A DNA stretch of 64,000 nt from Cristatella mucedo. Taxonomy: Eukaryota; Bryozoa; Phylactolaemata; Cristatellidae. The notes beneath the pieces were generated by a model, which was not told the DNA's origin, made no database searches, and saw only the letters and a list, made by a program, of their open reading frames with translations. Position numbers and translations under genes: made by a program. Position 1 is the stretch's first letter; each line of letters begins with the position of its first letter. Location of the stretch: positions 327,501-391,500 of the forward strand of contig WPIO01000041.1 in NCBI GenBank assembly GCA_009760855.2, read 5' to 3'. Shown in pieces: positions 37,009 to 47,513 of the stretch.

Positions 37009-37197
37009 GAGCCGCGGTGGCACTCTAGGTAAGGCGGTTGCTTTCACGACCTCGGTCCCGAGGTCGTGGGTTCGATTCCTGCGGTGGGGCGATCCTCTAT
37101 CGCCACTGCAAGCGGTGGTGATAGCCGTAAAGGCTCTTCTGTCGCTATACAAAAAAGAGGCTGCTTAATCAACTGGGATTTCTTTCCTTCGATCTTG
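37009..37197 (+). mobile_element. SINE family B (tRNA-derived), intact with target-site duplication
   Basis: GAGCCGCGGTGGCACTCTAG opens the tRNA-like head; box B is GGTTCGATTCC (37069-37079). Body GCGGTGGTGATAGCCGTAAA, tail TGTCGCTATACAAAAAAGAG. It is flanked by an exact 8-bp duplication TGCTTGGT (37001-37008 and 37198-37205), which fixes both ends and implies a fairly recent insertion. Confidence 0.85.
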
Positions 37198-37334
37198 TGC
37201 TTGGTAGTGCCAGCTGGTGTGATAATTGCTACAAAACGTAGGTCATCTTGGAGAGGGCGTAAAAGTTTGCTTAGTCAAAGGAGCCAACTGGTTCAGTGTT
37301 TTGGCTAGTGCCGCGTTGAAGCATTTTGCTAGTG

Positions 37335-37488
37335 AGGTTTGAGCCTCAGAGGATCAGAGGTTTGAGCCTCAGAGGATCAGAGGTTTGAGCCTCAGAGGAT
37401 CAGAGGTTTGAGCCTCAGAGGATCAGAGGTTTGAGCCTCAGAGGATCAGAGGTTTGAGCCTCAGAGGATCAGAGGTTTGAGCCTCAGA
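37335..37488. repeat. 23-bp minisatellite, about 6.7 units
   Basis: Unit AGGTTTGAGCCTCAGAGGATCAG, given here as AGGTTTGAGCCTC + AGAGGATCAG. The units appear identical, and each contains the palindrome TGAGCCTCA. Confidence 0.97.
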
Positions 37489-37684
37489 GGGCGCGGAAGA
37501 TGCGGAATGAGCGGAAAATGAGCGGAGACAGCATCGATGTCGAGGATCTTAGTATTTCGCTAGCTAATCTCTGTTCAGGTCCTTTTTAACTCATTGCAAA
37601 AGAAGCAATAACCAAAGTTTGAGACGTTCGTGCTATCGTGCTAGGATGCACAAACAAAAGCAAGAAGTATTCACATTCAATATT

Positions 37685-37808
37685 CAATCCAATCCATATC
37701 CAATGGCAATACCACCAATACCATATCAATGCCGTCAATTCGTATCCAATCCAATCCATATCCAATAGCAATACCACCAATATCATATCAATGCCATCAA
37801 CACCAGCA
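37685..37808. repeat. 62-bp tandem duplication
   Basis: Two units beginning CAATCCAATCCATATCCAAT, offset 62 bp, with a handful of differences. Each unit is itself built of CCAAT/CCATA-like words. Confidence 0.9.
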
Positions 37809-39055
37809 GGCAAATAATACCTGAAGACACTGAGGACCTGAAGGCTACCTGGGTCCTATCATGCACTAAATTGTGCGCATTTAAGCAGTGAAGGGCACTC
37901 AGGAAGAGGAGAAGCGTTTACTGGGAAAACCAAGGAAAACCAAGGGGAACAGTTGCGTCTGCAAATTGGACTTAAAGAATGAAATTTTATTTATATGAAT
38001 ATTAATATTATATATATGAATTAAAGAATGAATGCCCAGTCATTTCAGTTGGCGATAGAAGCCGGTTGAGAACTCTATACTTACGGCACTTACGAGCTGA
38101 AGGCCTGATTGCCCGAAAAAATGTAAGTTCAATCAAAGGAACACCTAGACGAAGGTAAGCCGAGGAGCGGGTGGTTAAAGAGCACGTGACTGGGTGAGCG
38201 TGGAGGTCGGATGGTTAGCTGGTGCAAGCCAGTCGAGCGGCTCGTAAGCGTGCAAGGTGGAGGATCGATTTTGAAGTCTACTAACTCTTTCGGCGGAGAG
38301 CCAGTGAAGCTTTGGTGCGATGCAGCAGGTACGCCATTGACTGACTGACTGACCAGATGGGTTGCTGAGCTTTGCACCAGCTGCAGACGACTAGCGGCGT
38401 AGGCCGGAAGTCCTCAATGACGCGGATTGGAATAATCGACGCGCGGTGTCGCAAGCGCCTAGCGAAGAGCTTTGAACCGCGTGCCGAAGGCACGCCTCGT
38501 CACCGGCGTCAAGTAGGAATTATCTCTTTGTCAGCTAAATCGCCAAGGAAAATAAGTCTCCTTGGATGAACTCTAAAAGTCTCGCTTACCTTAAAAAAAA
38601 AGAAATTGAGAGGTCCTTCGTGAACAACATCGCAGAAAGCGGGGCACTCTAGCAGGCCCGTTGTAGCCTCTTTCAAAAAATGTTTCTTCATTGGAGGAAA
38701 CTCCTTGAAACTTTGCTCCGACAGTGGGCTCGCGAGGCATGCGGCAGCTGCAGCGGCTCGTTTCTAAGTCTGCCAAGCCTGCTGCCTGCTGTCACAACAG
38801 GAGCCGCTATAATTAATTACAGCAGCCCCAGTTGCAGCAGTATTTTACAGCAGCCGCTCGAGAAGAGCTACCGGTGGCTTCAGCGGAAGCGAAAGCGGAA
38901 ATAGTCGTTCTCGGCAAAGGCGACGCTGACAGCGGCTGAAGCTTGGTTGAAGCAGCCCGGCGAGGCCGATTCATGAAGACTCACGGGGGACTGTTGCCAG
39001 TGGTTACAACCTTGCAGCAAGCACTCGCAGATACACAGACAATCGCCGAGGTCTA
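37809..39055. other. No recognisable feature
   Basis: Ordinary sequence with short frames. Confidence 0.35.
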
Positions 39056-39062
39056 TCGGCTT

Positions 39063-39440
39063 CCTTAACAGCATATGCGAAGTACCTAGAGGGAGATTTA
39101 GTTCTCCGAGGGCTCGATAAAGAAACATAATCCTTAAGGCGCCGATTTATCGCAGCATTTAGTGGGTCACTGTGATTCGATCTTTATGAGCTTATGAATG
39201 CTGACAACGTGCATGCTGCCACTAACCATACTTGCATGCTGACCCTGTGCATGTCACCCTAACCACGGTATTCTTGTTGCTTATTGAGCTTGCTACCGCT
39301 AACCATTCGATCGCGTTTCCTTCGCAGCAAATGCAAAGCGCCTAGAAAGAGATTGAGTTCTCTGGGAACGCTTTATCAAGTGTATTAATATTAATACTAT
39401 TATTACCGTTATTGTTCCTCTTGTTATTATTATACGAGCA
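39063..39440 (+). mobile_element. Two LINE 3' ends in tandem, tail type 1
   Basis: First hairpin GTACCTAGAGGGAGATTTAG at 39079-39098. Then a second 3' UTR (CTGACCCTGTGCATGTCACC at 39239-39258) with hairpin AAAGCGCCTAGAAAGAGATT at 39335-39354 and an ATT-type end. Confidence 0.7.
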
Positions 39441-41660
39441 GAACCTTTAAAGCGAACGCGTATACCAGTGGAGACTGACAGCGAGAGACTTGCTGCTTTG
39501 CCACGAGGCTACCTGCAGAACTCGGATCTATAATTCGCTCAAAATGATCTGCCCTATCGACGCTATCATTGCCGTGCCAATATCAGTACATCACCTGACG
39601 ACACGCGAAACCGCGGATGGCTAGATGGGTGTCTCGGGCGAAACTACTGGACGATTGGACCTCGCGCGAGAGGCAGTGCAGTTCTAATCCGGAAATGTCG
39701 CCGACTTTCGAGAGGCCCTCAGACATCGCAGCCGGTGCGAGCGGCCGCAGCGGCTCCTTTCGGACAGTCGTCCGTCCCTAAGTGCCACACAGGCTCTGCC
39801 TAAATCTTATTCGCGGAAAAAGGACATCAATCAAATTCCGCCTCTCGCGCGCGCATGATTCAAACTCGTAGCCAGGGGTCCGCGGCACGTGACGATAACC
39901 GCCCGAACAAGCGATTGGGCCAATTTCGGCCAGCAACAATTCAGCCGCGGCTCTCGCCGTCGAATGTCTGTCGTGAGTGCGCAGAGCTAATACTGAACTG
40001 CTCTAGTCCACCGCGGGTGTCAAAACAGTGCACGTAGCAGTGTCAGTCTTTTTGGAGGCATGACTGATACTAGTAGGGCCGGGTGGCTCAAACCTCTGCT
40101 TACAAGTCGCAGTCGATGCACCGGCGCACATCTATGCCGACGGTAGTAGAGCATGGCCGCATTCAAAGATCGACTGCGCCAAAAGTCCGTGTCTTTGAGT
40201 AGAGTGGTTTAATCGACAGCCACAGATGGCCGCGATTCCGTGCCACAATTCATAGTCTATCGTACCCGTACAACTCTGGAGCCCAAAGTACAGCTGACTG
40301 AATACTGTCATCACTTGCGTGGGATTCGTGTACCGCCTAAACATTTCTCACTACTTATTCGGCAACCAATATTTATAATTCAGGAACTAAAAAGCCCTGT
40401 CATTTTCTAATCGCTTCTGCACACACGCGTTCCAGTACTCCAGGCTGCAGTGGAGCAGGAGAGAGACGCTCGTTTCGCTGGTTTCTCAATATTTGCAGGC
40501 GAATAGCTGTATTTTCTATAGTCCCACGTTGCCACCACGTTTTCGGCACGCACATGTCACAGAATGTTAGGGCTCGAGCGAGCGATATCTTAATACAGAG
40601 CAGTCACATTGGCGGCCAGAATCAGAACTGCCTGGTCTCGTAGCTGCTCTTCCAACTTGCTCCTTATGGTTTCGTATGCGTCCACATTGGCAATCGGCCT
40701 GCCTCCGTCGAGCTCGAATTAAAGTAATCAACTGAAATAATATGAACGGATCCCATATTGTTCAGGATGGACTCGGTCGAATAAGTATGTAAGACCAGTC
40801 ACTATTTGGTTGCCAAAACTCGATGGCAGCTAATCAATACTAAGCAATAAGAAACTGCCCAACGTCCGGACTCGCGCACGGCGAGACGAAGAATGGCAGC
40901 GATTGCTAACGTTGACAGACTGCCGGATGATAGAGCTCTTACGTTAGCAGTGGCCAAGTGGGAGGAGTCAGCAAGTGCGACCTCTACTTGCCCCACCGTC
41001 CATCAGGCGAGAGACTTCAGGCTCGTCTCTCAACTAAGGACAATGGACCTTAAGCCAGGCTACCTACCTGCCGTCTTAGGTGGCGATTCCTGACCGCAAG
41101 AAAGCTTAGTGGATTAATACATGTCGATGCAGTTCGCTGCTTCAGACGGCTGCACGCCTTCGCCCGACGCCCTGGCCTGAGGTTTGGGCTAGCGGAGAGT
41201 TGTCCTGACTAAGTTCTGGATAGTTCGACCCGGGAAGTTGTCTATAATACTAATAATGATAATAATAATAATAATAACAATGCATTCATTATAGTTTAGC
41301 ACCAGCTGTAATTGCCTGATTGCACATGCCGGTAGGCCAGCAAGCAGTGAGCTACACAAGTCAAGACGGGTTTCTCTGCGCCTCCTGCCTACCTCGACCC
41401 GGTTTTTAGTGTCCTTGTGTATTCACACAGTCTGGGACTTATCAATTCAGTTAGCTCAAGGCCGACGAGCTCGATACATCATTCAGCTGCTTCCTTACAA
41501 AGCTACCGGGCGCTGTCAGTGTAGTGCAATTGTTGCACTACCTCAGCAAGCCTCTTCCTGACGAGACAATAATCTCGTGACGAGGCATTCAGTTTTCTTC
41601 GTCTGTATTCCGGGCATCGAAGTTTGCCTCCAATCAGCCCGCGGTAGTTCGTTTAATTTC
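39441..41660. other. No recognisable feature
   Basis: About 2.2 kb. An AAT run at 41248-41284, followed by AATGCATTCATTATAG, may be a decayed minus-strand LINE tail. The small inverted repeat GTAGTGCAA/TTGCACTAC is at about 41521-41541. Confidence 0.35.
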
Positions 41661-41664
41661 CCGA

Positions 41665-42156
41665 TTGCCGAGTATGCAAATTGAATTCGCTCATTCCCTC
41701 CTGAAATGTACGGCTGACGTGACTCTGTGCAGCAGCAGCAGAGCTCTCAGCAGCAAAGATACAAGCGGGATAACTCCTGGGTGTTGCGTTGTTGGTTCAG
41801 TGGCTGCATTTCCTTTATACCGCGAAGTGCAGAGCTCAAGCGTTTGCATGAGCGGCGTCACTCTGCGAGTAGGCTATGGCTTCTGGACATTGAATAGCAC
41901 CCTGCTGGTTCGACGATCGTCTCAGCCCTTCGATAGACTTTTCAATTGCCCGATAGTCCTGGTCACGACAGGGGCGACATTTAGACCTAAAATGCTCTCG
42001 CTGGCTGCCGTAATCGTCAGCGATCCGACGCATGGAAACTTGCAGGTTGAATTGCGATCTGGTCTGAGATCCTATCGGATAATGGCTGCCAACAAGATAG
42101 TTAGCATGATAGGAGTTTTTTTTAAGTTTTGCCTGGACATCTTAACAAACCAATGA
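41665..42156 (+). CDS. Unrecognised 163-codon ORF
   Basis: One of the longest frames without simple repeats that does not overlap a better explanation. It has alternating hydrophobic beta-like stretches (for example CPIVLVTTGATFRPKMLSLA) and a Cys/Ser-rich beginning. I recognise no family, and no splice sites or neighbours support it. Moderate GC makes a chance ORF of this length uncommon but not rare. Confidence 0.2.
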   Translation: MPSMQIEFAHSLLKCTADVTLCSSSRALSSKDTSGITPGCCVVGSVAAFPLYREVQSSSVCMSGVTLRVGYGFWTLNSTLLVRRSSQPFDRLFNCPIVLVTTGATFRPKMLSLAAVIVSDPTHGNLQVELRSGLRSYRIMAANKIVSMIGVFFKFCLDILTNQ

Positions 42157-42370
42157 GCATTATAATTCGCTATGGCTTTCTAGTACGAAAGGCACCGACA
42201 GAGTAGCCGCAGGCTGCAAAGGTGTAGGAAGCAGCAGCTGCTGCTACTACTAGCTGCTATAGTCAGGCTTTGCAACCAAAGCCCGTCAAATGTATCTCGC
42301 TAAACACCGGCTAGATGCCTTAGGGACCAAGCAACTTATTGCACAAATAGTCAAGCGCGATTATTCTGGA

Positions 42371-42510
42371 AACCCGTGTTTAGGGCGCTCGCCTCGAACC
42401 AAGGTCAAGGTGAATGTATTTGATGCCCGAGGTCGTGGGCTCGAGCTCCGAGGCATATGTGAAGTGCCTGAACATAGATTAAGTTCCCTTAGGGCGCTAA
42501 AAAAAAATAG
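42371..42510 (+). mobile_element. SINE family A, diverged head
   Basis: GGTCGTGGGCTCGAGCTCCG (box B), GAGGCATATGTGAAGTGCCT, GAACATAGATTAAGTTCCCT and TAGGGCGCTA followed by A. The box A region is decayed (TTTAGGGCGCTCGCC). Confidence 0.7.
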
Positions 42511-43170
42511 CGTTTTTAAATTATATTACTATACAGCAGGTATCGCTTGTTTTGTGATGCACGCGGTCAATTCCCTATATTATTACGGGCTGGACAGTTG
42601 TTTCACCTGCTTTAGATTTAATGTATAGGTGGCCGCCACTTAGTAACTAAGCTAAACTACTCCACTGGACCGGGGCGGCATTTATTACCAATCTTTGACC
42701 TGGCAGCGGCAACCCTGTCATTAGTCGGGCTCATTGTGTTTCTGAAGCTTGGAGGACGGTCATTAATACATTGCAAGCAAAAAATTGGGATACAGGCAAC
42801 TGGCAGACTCTCTCTGCAGCCCATGTTCTGTGCCTAGACAGAGATTTAGCTCTCGTTCGCTGCTACTCAAGTGTATCGTTATTAATGATTGAATGCTGGC
42901 GCCAGGTACATCCAAGGGTCACCAGACGGCTGACAAGTATGCAATGTTATTTTCCAGAGTCAAAGAGCAGTTTGTGAAGGATGACAATCCGTTGTAGTGA
43001 CAACGCCTGGAATATATGGACTCCATCACTTGTACAATCAGCCTATTGAATAGTATCAACAGTTTATAACATATCAACAGATTTCTCAAGCGAAAGCAAC
43101 CGTCAGTGTGACGGTTCGTTGCCACTATCTTGATAAGAACTGTCGGATTAGGCTCAAAATTCACGAGATA
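42511..43170. other. No recognisable feature
   Basis: Ordinary sequence downstream of the HR3 poly(A) signal. Confidence 0.35.
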
Positions 43171-43174
43171 AAGC

Positions 43175-43180
43175 TTTATT
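43175..43180 (-). terminator. Candidate poly(A) signal of the HR3/ROR gene
   Basis: AATAAA on the minus strand (TTTATT on plus), about 690 nt past the stop codon. I saw no closer canonical AATAAA. Downstream GU-rich context was not evaluated. Confidence 0.4.
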
Positions 43181-43873
43181 GCTATGCTGCGTAACCAAAT
43201 ATGAGCTGCCCTAGTTAGAACTGGTTAGCGAATGCACAAATGCAGCGGTCAAGGTATGTACAGTGTTCATGTTGTTCCTCTTTTTCTTGATACGAAAAAC
43301 CGACTGGTTCGCAAAAAAAAACCAATAACCCTCGACCGGTACCCAGGTAGTTAGAGCTGTGCGATTCACAGCTTCTCAAGCTAAAAATCTTTTGTAAAAA
43401 AATGGGAGGAAGAATGCAGAATTAGCTCGTTCTCACGCGGCTGGGGATCCGACGTAGTAAAAACACTGCTGCAACGACGTTCTGTCGCGACGACATTCCA
43501 GAAAGCAGAGGGAGAGTCAGTAGCGTCTAGTCGCCGTCAGGTGGCTCTCCGAGAAATAACAATGTCCGACAGATGACAGATTCGGACTCCTCACTCAATA
43601 GCAGTTCCCTGTGTCTGCCTTTAAGAAAGCCTGGTCGTGTGCCACCAGCTTCGTTGGCGAGGTACAGACGCTGACCGATCTTCATTTGTCCTCTATAGCA
43701 GCAGGTATTTGTCACTAATCGATCGGGAACCTTGCCTCGGTCCCAGCAATGGTCAGTATTACGGACGGTCATGTGATGGCACTGCACTGTTCTCCACATG
43801 GGGGGCGGCCCTACCGATGTCCGAGACCGGGCAGCCACCAATGAAGCTCATTGAAGTTATCCGACAACTGCAG

Positions 43874-44121
43874 TCAGACGGACTGGATTGCAAACAGTTC
43901 CCTGTGCAGTGGGGGGAAGTCCGTCTCCGGGTATGTCCTCCTGAAGTTGGATAGGACCACCAAATGCTGGTAGCTCACCGACTTCAAGTACGGCAGGTAT
44001 GGGCTGACCTTGTCGGCAAACGTGCCGCCGTGGTGAGAGCGACTTAGGAGAGACGTAAAAGCCAGCAGGTGCTTGCTGTGCATTGCAGCCAACTGCTCCT
44101 TGTCCTGGATGCCGTAGTGAT
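43874..44121 (-). CDS. HR3: HR3/ROR coding exon 9 (helices 10-12, AF-2, stop)
   Basis: Acceptor CTCTCTGACAG ends at 44122. Starts [20 protein letters not shown] and ends with AF-2 helix [14 protein letters not shown] and TGA at 43876-43874. The charge-clamp Glu (E416) is present. Only five residues follow the AF-2 core, close to the length seen in vertebrate RORs. Confidence 0.94.
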
Positions 44122-47100
44122 CTGTCAGAGAGACAGGGCAAGCAACACTTAGGCTCAGCGGTCACAAGAGAGCAGCCACAAGAGGGCACCTATAGAAGAT
44201 CGCTTCGGCCGAGTTCAGATGGTTCCGGGAGGACGCGTACCTGGCTGCAGAAGCACGACTGCATTCAGCAGAGCGAGCTCTGCGTCGGACAGCTTCAAAG
44301 ACGCCATCAGCCTCACCAGGTCGACGGTGGCGCCGATCAGTATCCGCTCCTCCGGGACTGTGTGAGCAAAAAAAGAAAGAACCGACTGCCGATCTGTGGT
44401 CTCAATTTCGTGTCGCTTTCGCACTGGACAGGAGCATGGGATTCTGAGGCGCCAGGCGGCGGAGCACAGAGCCGCGCAGCCGCCGGGTAACTCTGCACGC
44501 GCCGCCGTCGAGCCTACGTGCAAGGTCGTAGAAACTGCCACGCCGCCGCACTACTGCCCCACGGCGAGCCAGCTTGATTCGTACCTAAGCCGGTTATCGA
44601 GTCGAGGTCAAGATCGTCGACACAGGGCAGCTTTCCTGTGGAGTGTCTGCAGGACCATAGCAGGTGCATGATCACCAGCTGGTAGCCACCTGAGCAGGGA
44701 GACAGGACGTCCGTCGATCGTCAAGCAAGAGCACTGAGGCCTAATTCGGGCCGGCCATTGTGCCTACTGAGCTGCAGACAATTGAGACAATAGCTGCAGC
44801 CACCTACCTCCTTTCAGCACCATGATCTGGTCGTCCTGCGAGAGCTTGGTGAAGCCGGGAACTAGCTTAGCGAATTCGATAATCTGCTGGATGCAAGCCG
44901 TCACTTTGTCGGAAAGTCGCTGCCAGAACTGGGCTTGCGAGAGAGCTCGTAGGCCGTCGACGGACGTGAGCATCTGGAGCAGGTCGTCGCCATAGTAAGC
45001 CTTCCGGACAGCCTGCGATATGGTCTCGGCTACACTGTCTGCAAAAAAAGGCAAACTGCTTCTGCCACCGAGTTCCTACAACCTCTCTCGCGTTACGAAC
45101 CAAGCTAGCAGGCGAGGCAGGTCGAAAATGAAAAAAATGCCAGCAGCAAGAAGGAAAACCGTTGATGATAATAGGGACAGTGAATTTGTGTTTGCTTCCT
45201 CTTTTTCTCGGCAGAAAGGAAAGTACGCAGACCAGTGGACACTACCGATTATGCACATGACCCACGGATTTAGCCTCGTGGGGTTCGAAGCAAACGACAT
45301 CCGAATGGTATTAAATTATAAAAAAGTAATTTATTTGTACTGCTCTGGTCGTTAAAGGCGAACAACGTACCCCTCGGGCCAAACCAAAAATATCTTATCA
45401 CAGGCTAAGATGACGATTCGTTAAGCAAAAGCATTGATCGGGATGAGTTCATGGCCGCATATTTGCCATAGATTCTTTACATCCAGCAGGTGCCGTGTAC
45501 TCGAACTGTAGCCCAAGCAAGCGCCACGCGGTTCGTCGGGGCAAGGACAAAGGCGATATTGTGACACACGGTCGACGGATTACCTGTGTCGGCGATGCCG
45601 CCGCAGCTGCCATCCGTGCTGTCTAGCACCGGCTTCGGCAATGGCGACAAGCCCAGGTCGAACGCGTGCAGGCTGTCATCGTCCTCCTCATTGGGAAACA
45701 GCTCGCCGGCGATGCTGCTGCCGCTGCTCCCGATGTGCTCTCTGCAAGACAAGGCCAAGGCCGAGGCGCGATCAGGCACTGGCACTCGCTGTGCGCGCGG
45801 CCTTCTCCGAGAGCTAAGGCTGTCGGTCAGCCGTCGTTCGCACGGGCCGGCCTAGCGCCTCTGCGATAAGGTGCCGGCGCTGCTCACTGCCCGCTAATGC
45901 TCGCAGCCGAATAGGGGGATGCAACAGCTGTCGGAGCCTTCGGCAGCAGCTGCTGCTCTGACTAAGAGCTGCTGCCCACTGCTGGGCTCTGGCTGCTTGT
46001 GGGGGGGGGGAGGAGGAGGAGGAGGTGCTCTCTCGGCGGCCATCTTTGGCAAGCCTAGTCCAACAGCGGACACGAAGCAGCGGCTTCAGTTGTCAGCAGA
46101 TGCCGCGGTCAATACACTCCGGCATTGCTCCGTTGCTCCGGCAGCGCCTGGTGGCTTCGAGCTGAGCAAACACGTTGTAGCTGGAGCCACACCAGCAGGC
46201 CAGCAAGCCTGTCACGAAGCACAGATCGAGCCGCTTGGCTCCGGGCAATCGGCATGCAGCCCATGCCAGCACTGATGTCTCAAATGGCCACGGATGCCCG
46301 CCCGGGCATTGGAAGCGGTCGAGCCGCTGCACAGACGGATTGACTGCCTCACAGAAGGATTGACTGGCCGGTGGGTGGGAATGTGAGGGGAGACACAATA
46401 ATCCTTAGAAGTGCCATTGTTGGTGTGAATTCTTCAATGGACACGTTAGCATACAGGAAAAAGTGGCAGGCCAGCTCAAGCAGTCGGTCATGTGGCCACC
46501 AGTGCCTTAAGCAAGCCCAGCCCGACTGCACAGGGGCAGCTCCGATCGTCAAGCCGGCAGGGCAGCCCGTGGCGTACCGACGAAGAGAGAGGGTCTTCGC
46601 CGTTAAAGCACAGCAATTTGTGTGCTCGCGGGCAGCAGTTTTGTGATTCGGTCAGTTGACAACAGGCAACAGAGGTCAGTCATTAAACCCGGAAATCAGG
46701 ATGGACAGTCACAGCCATATGCCAATAAAACCGTGTAAACCAGGTGCCAGCAGGGCAATTAACAGGGGCAGCGTAAACTGCAGAGCTATGACTTAACTGC
46801 TGGGACTGGCTGCTGGGCAGGCGCCAGTAGGAGACAAGAGGTAATTTCAGCCACCGTGGAAGCAATCGGACAGCGAACAAGGGGACTCCACAATGGCGAA
46901 TACTGCTAGTGCCTCCAGCGATCGTCGAGGCAGACTACTTGGAACCAACCACTGCAAAGAGCACCACAACAGCCGGGGGGGGGGTTGGCAAGCAACGACC
47001 GGCGATGTCACCCCAGAAGTTCGCTCGGGGGGGACGGGACAGGGGCCGTCTAAGGGGAGAAAACTTACACGTCATCACCGGTGCCGTCGCTGTCCAGCGA

Positions 47101-47479
47101 GGGGGGCGACGAGTTGGCGGCCGAAGTGCTGCCGCCGTCGTCCGACAGGCTTGCCGTTCGAACACGCTTGTGGAACTGCACCTCGTCGTGAACCATCTCT
47201 CGCTGCCGCTTAGACATACGACCGAACTTGACGGCTGCAACGAGGCCGAGCACCCGGATACACGCTCTGCGGCACCGGTACACGGCGGAGCCCGTGCTGG
47301 TAAGTTCGCACATGGCAGTGAATGCACCACACGCCGCCAACCTGCCGCAGTAGTAGAGTCAAATAGTGGGGGGGGGGCACGCAGCTCAATCCAGTGACAA
47401 AAACTAAGGCCCAAACTGGGCAGGCGCGACAGGCGGACTCGTCGCCTACGATATGTGGGGATGCGGAATTTGATATATA

Positions 47480-47513
<34 letters not shown>

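Noticed and set aside
43527-43841. 104-codon minus-strand frame just after the HR3 stop
   Set aside because: It falls in the inferred HR3 3' UTR, with no homology; the HR3 stop follows directly after a complete AF-2 helix.
46909-47414. Long frames on both strands around HR3 exon 4
   Set aside because: They overlap the supported exon in other frames and are shadows of it plus intron.
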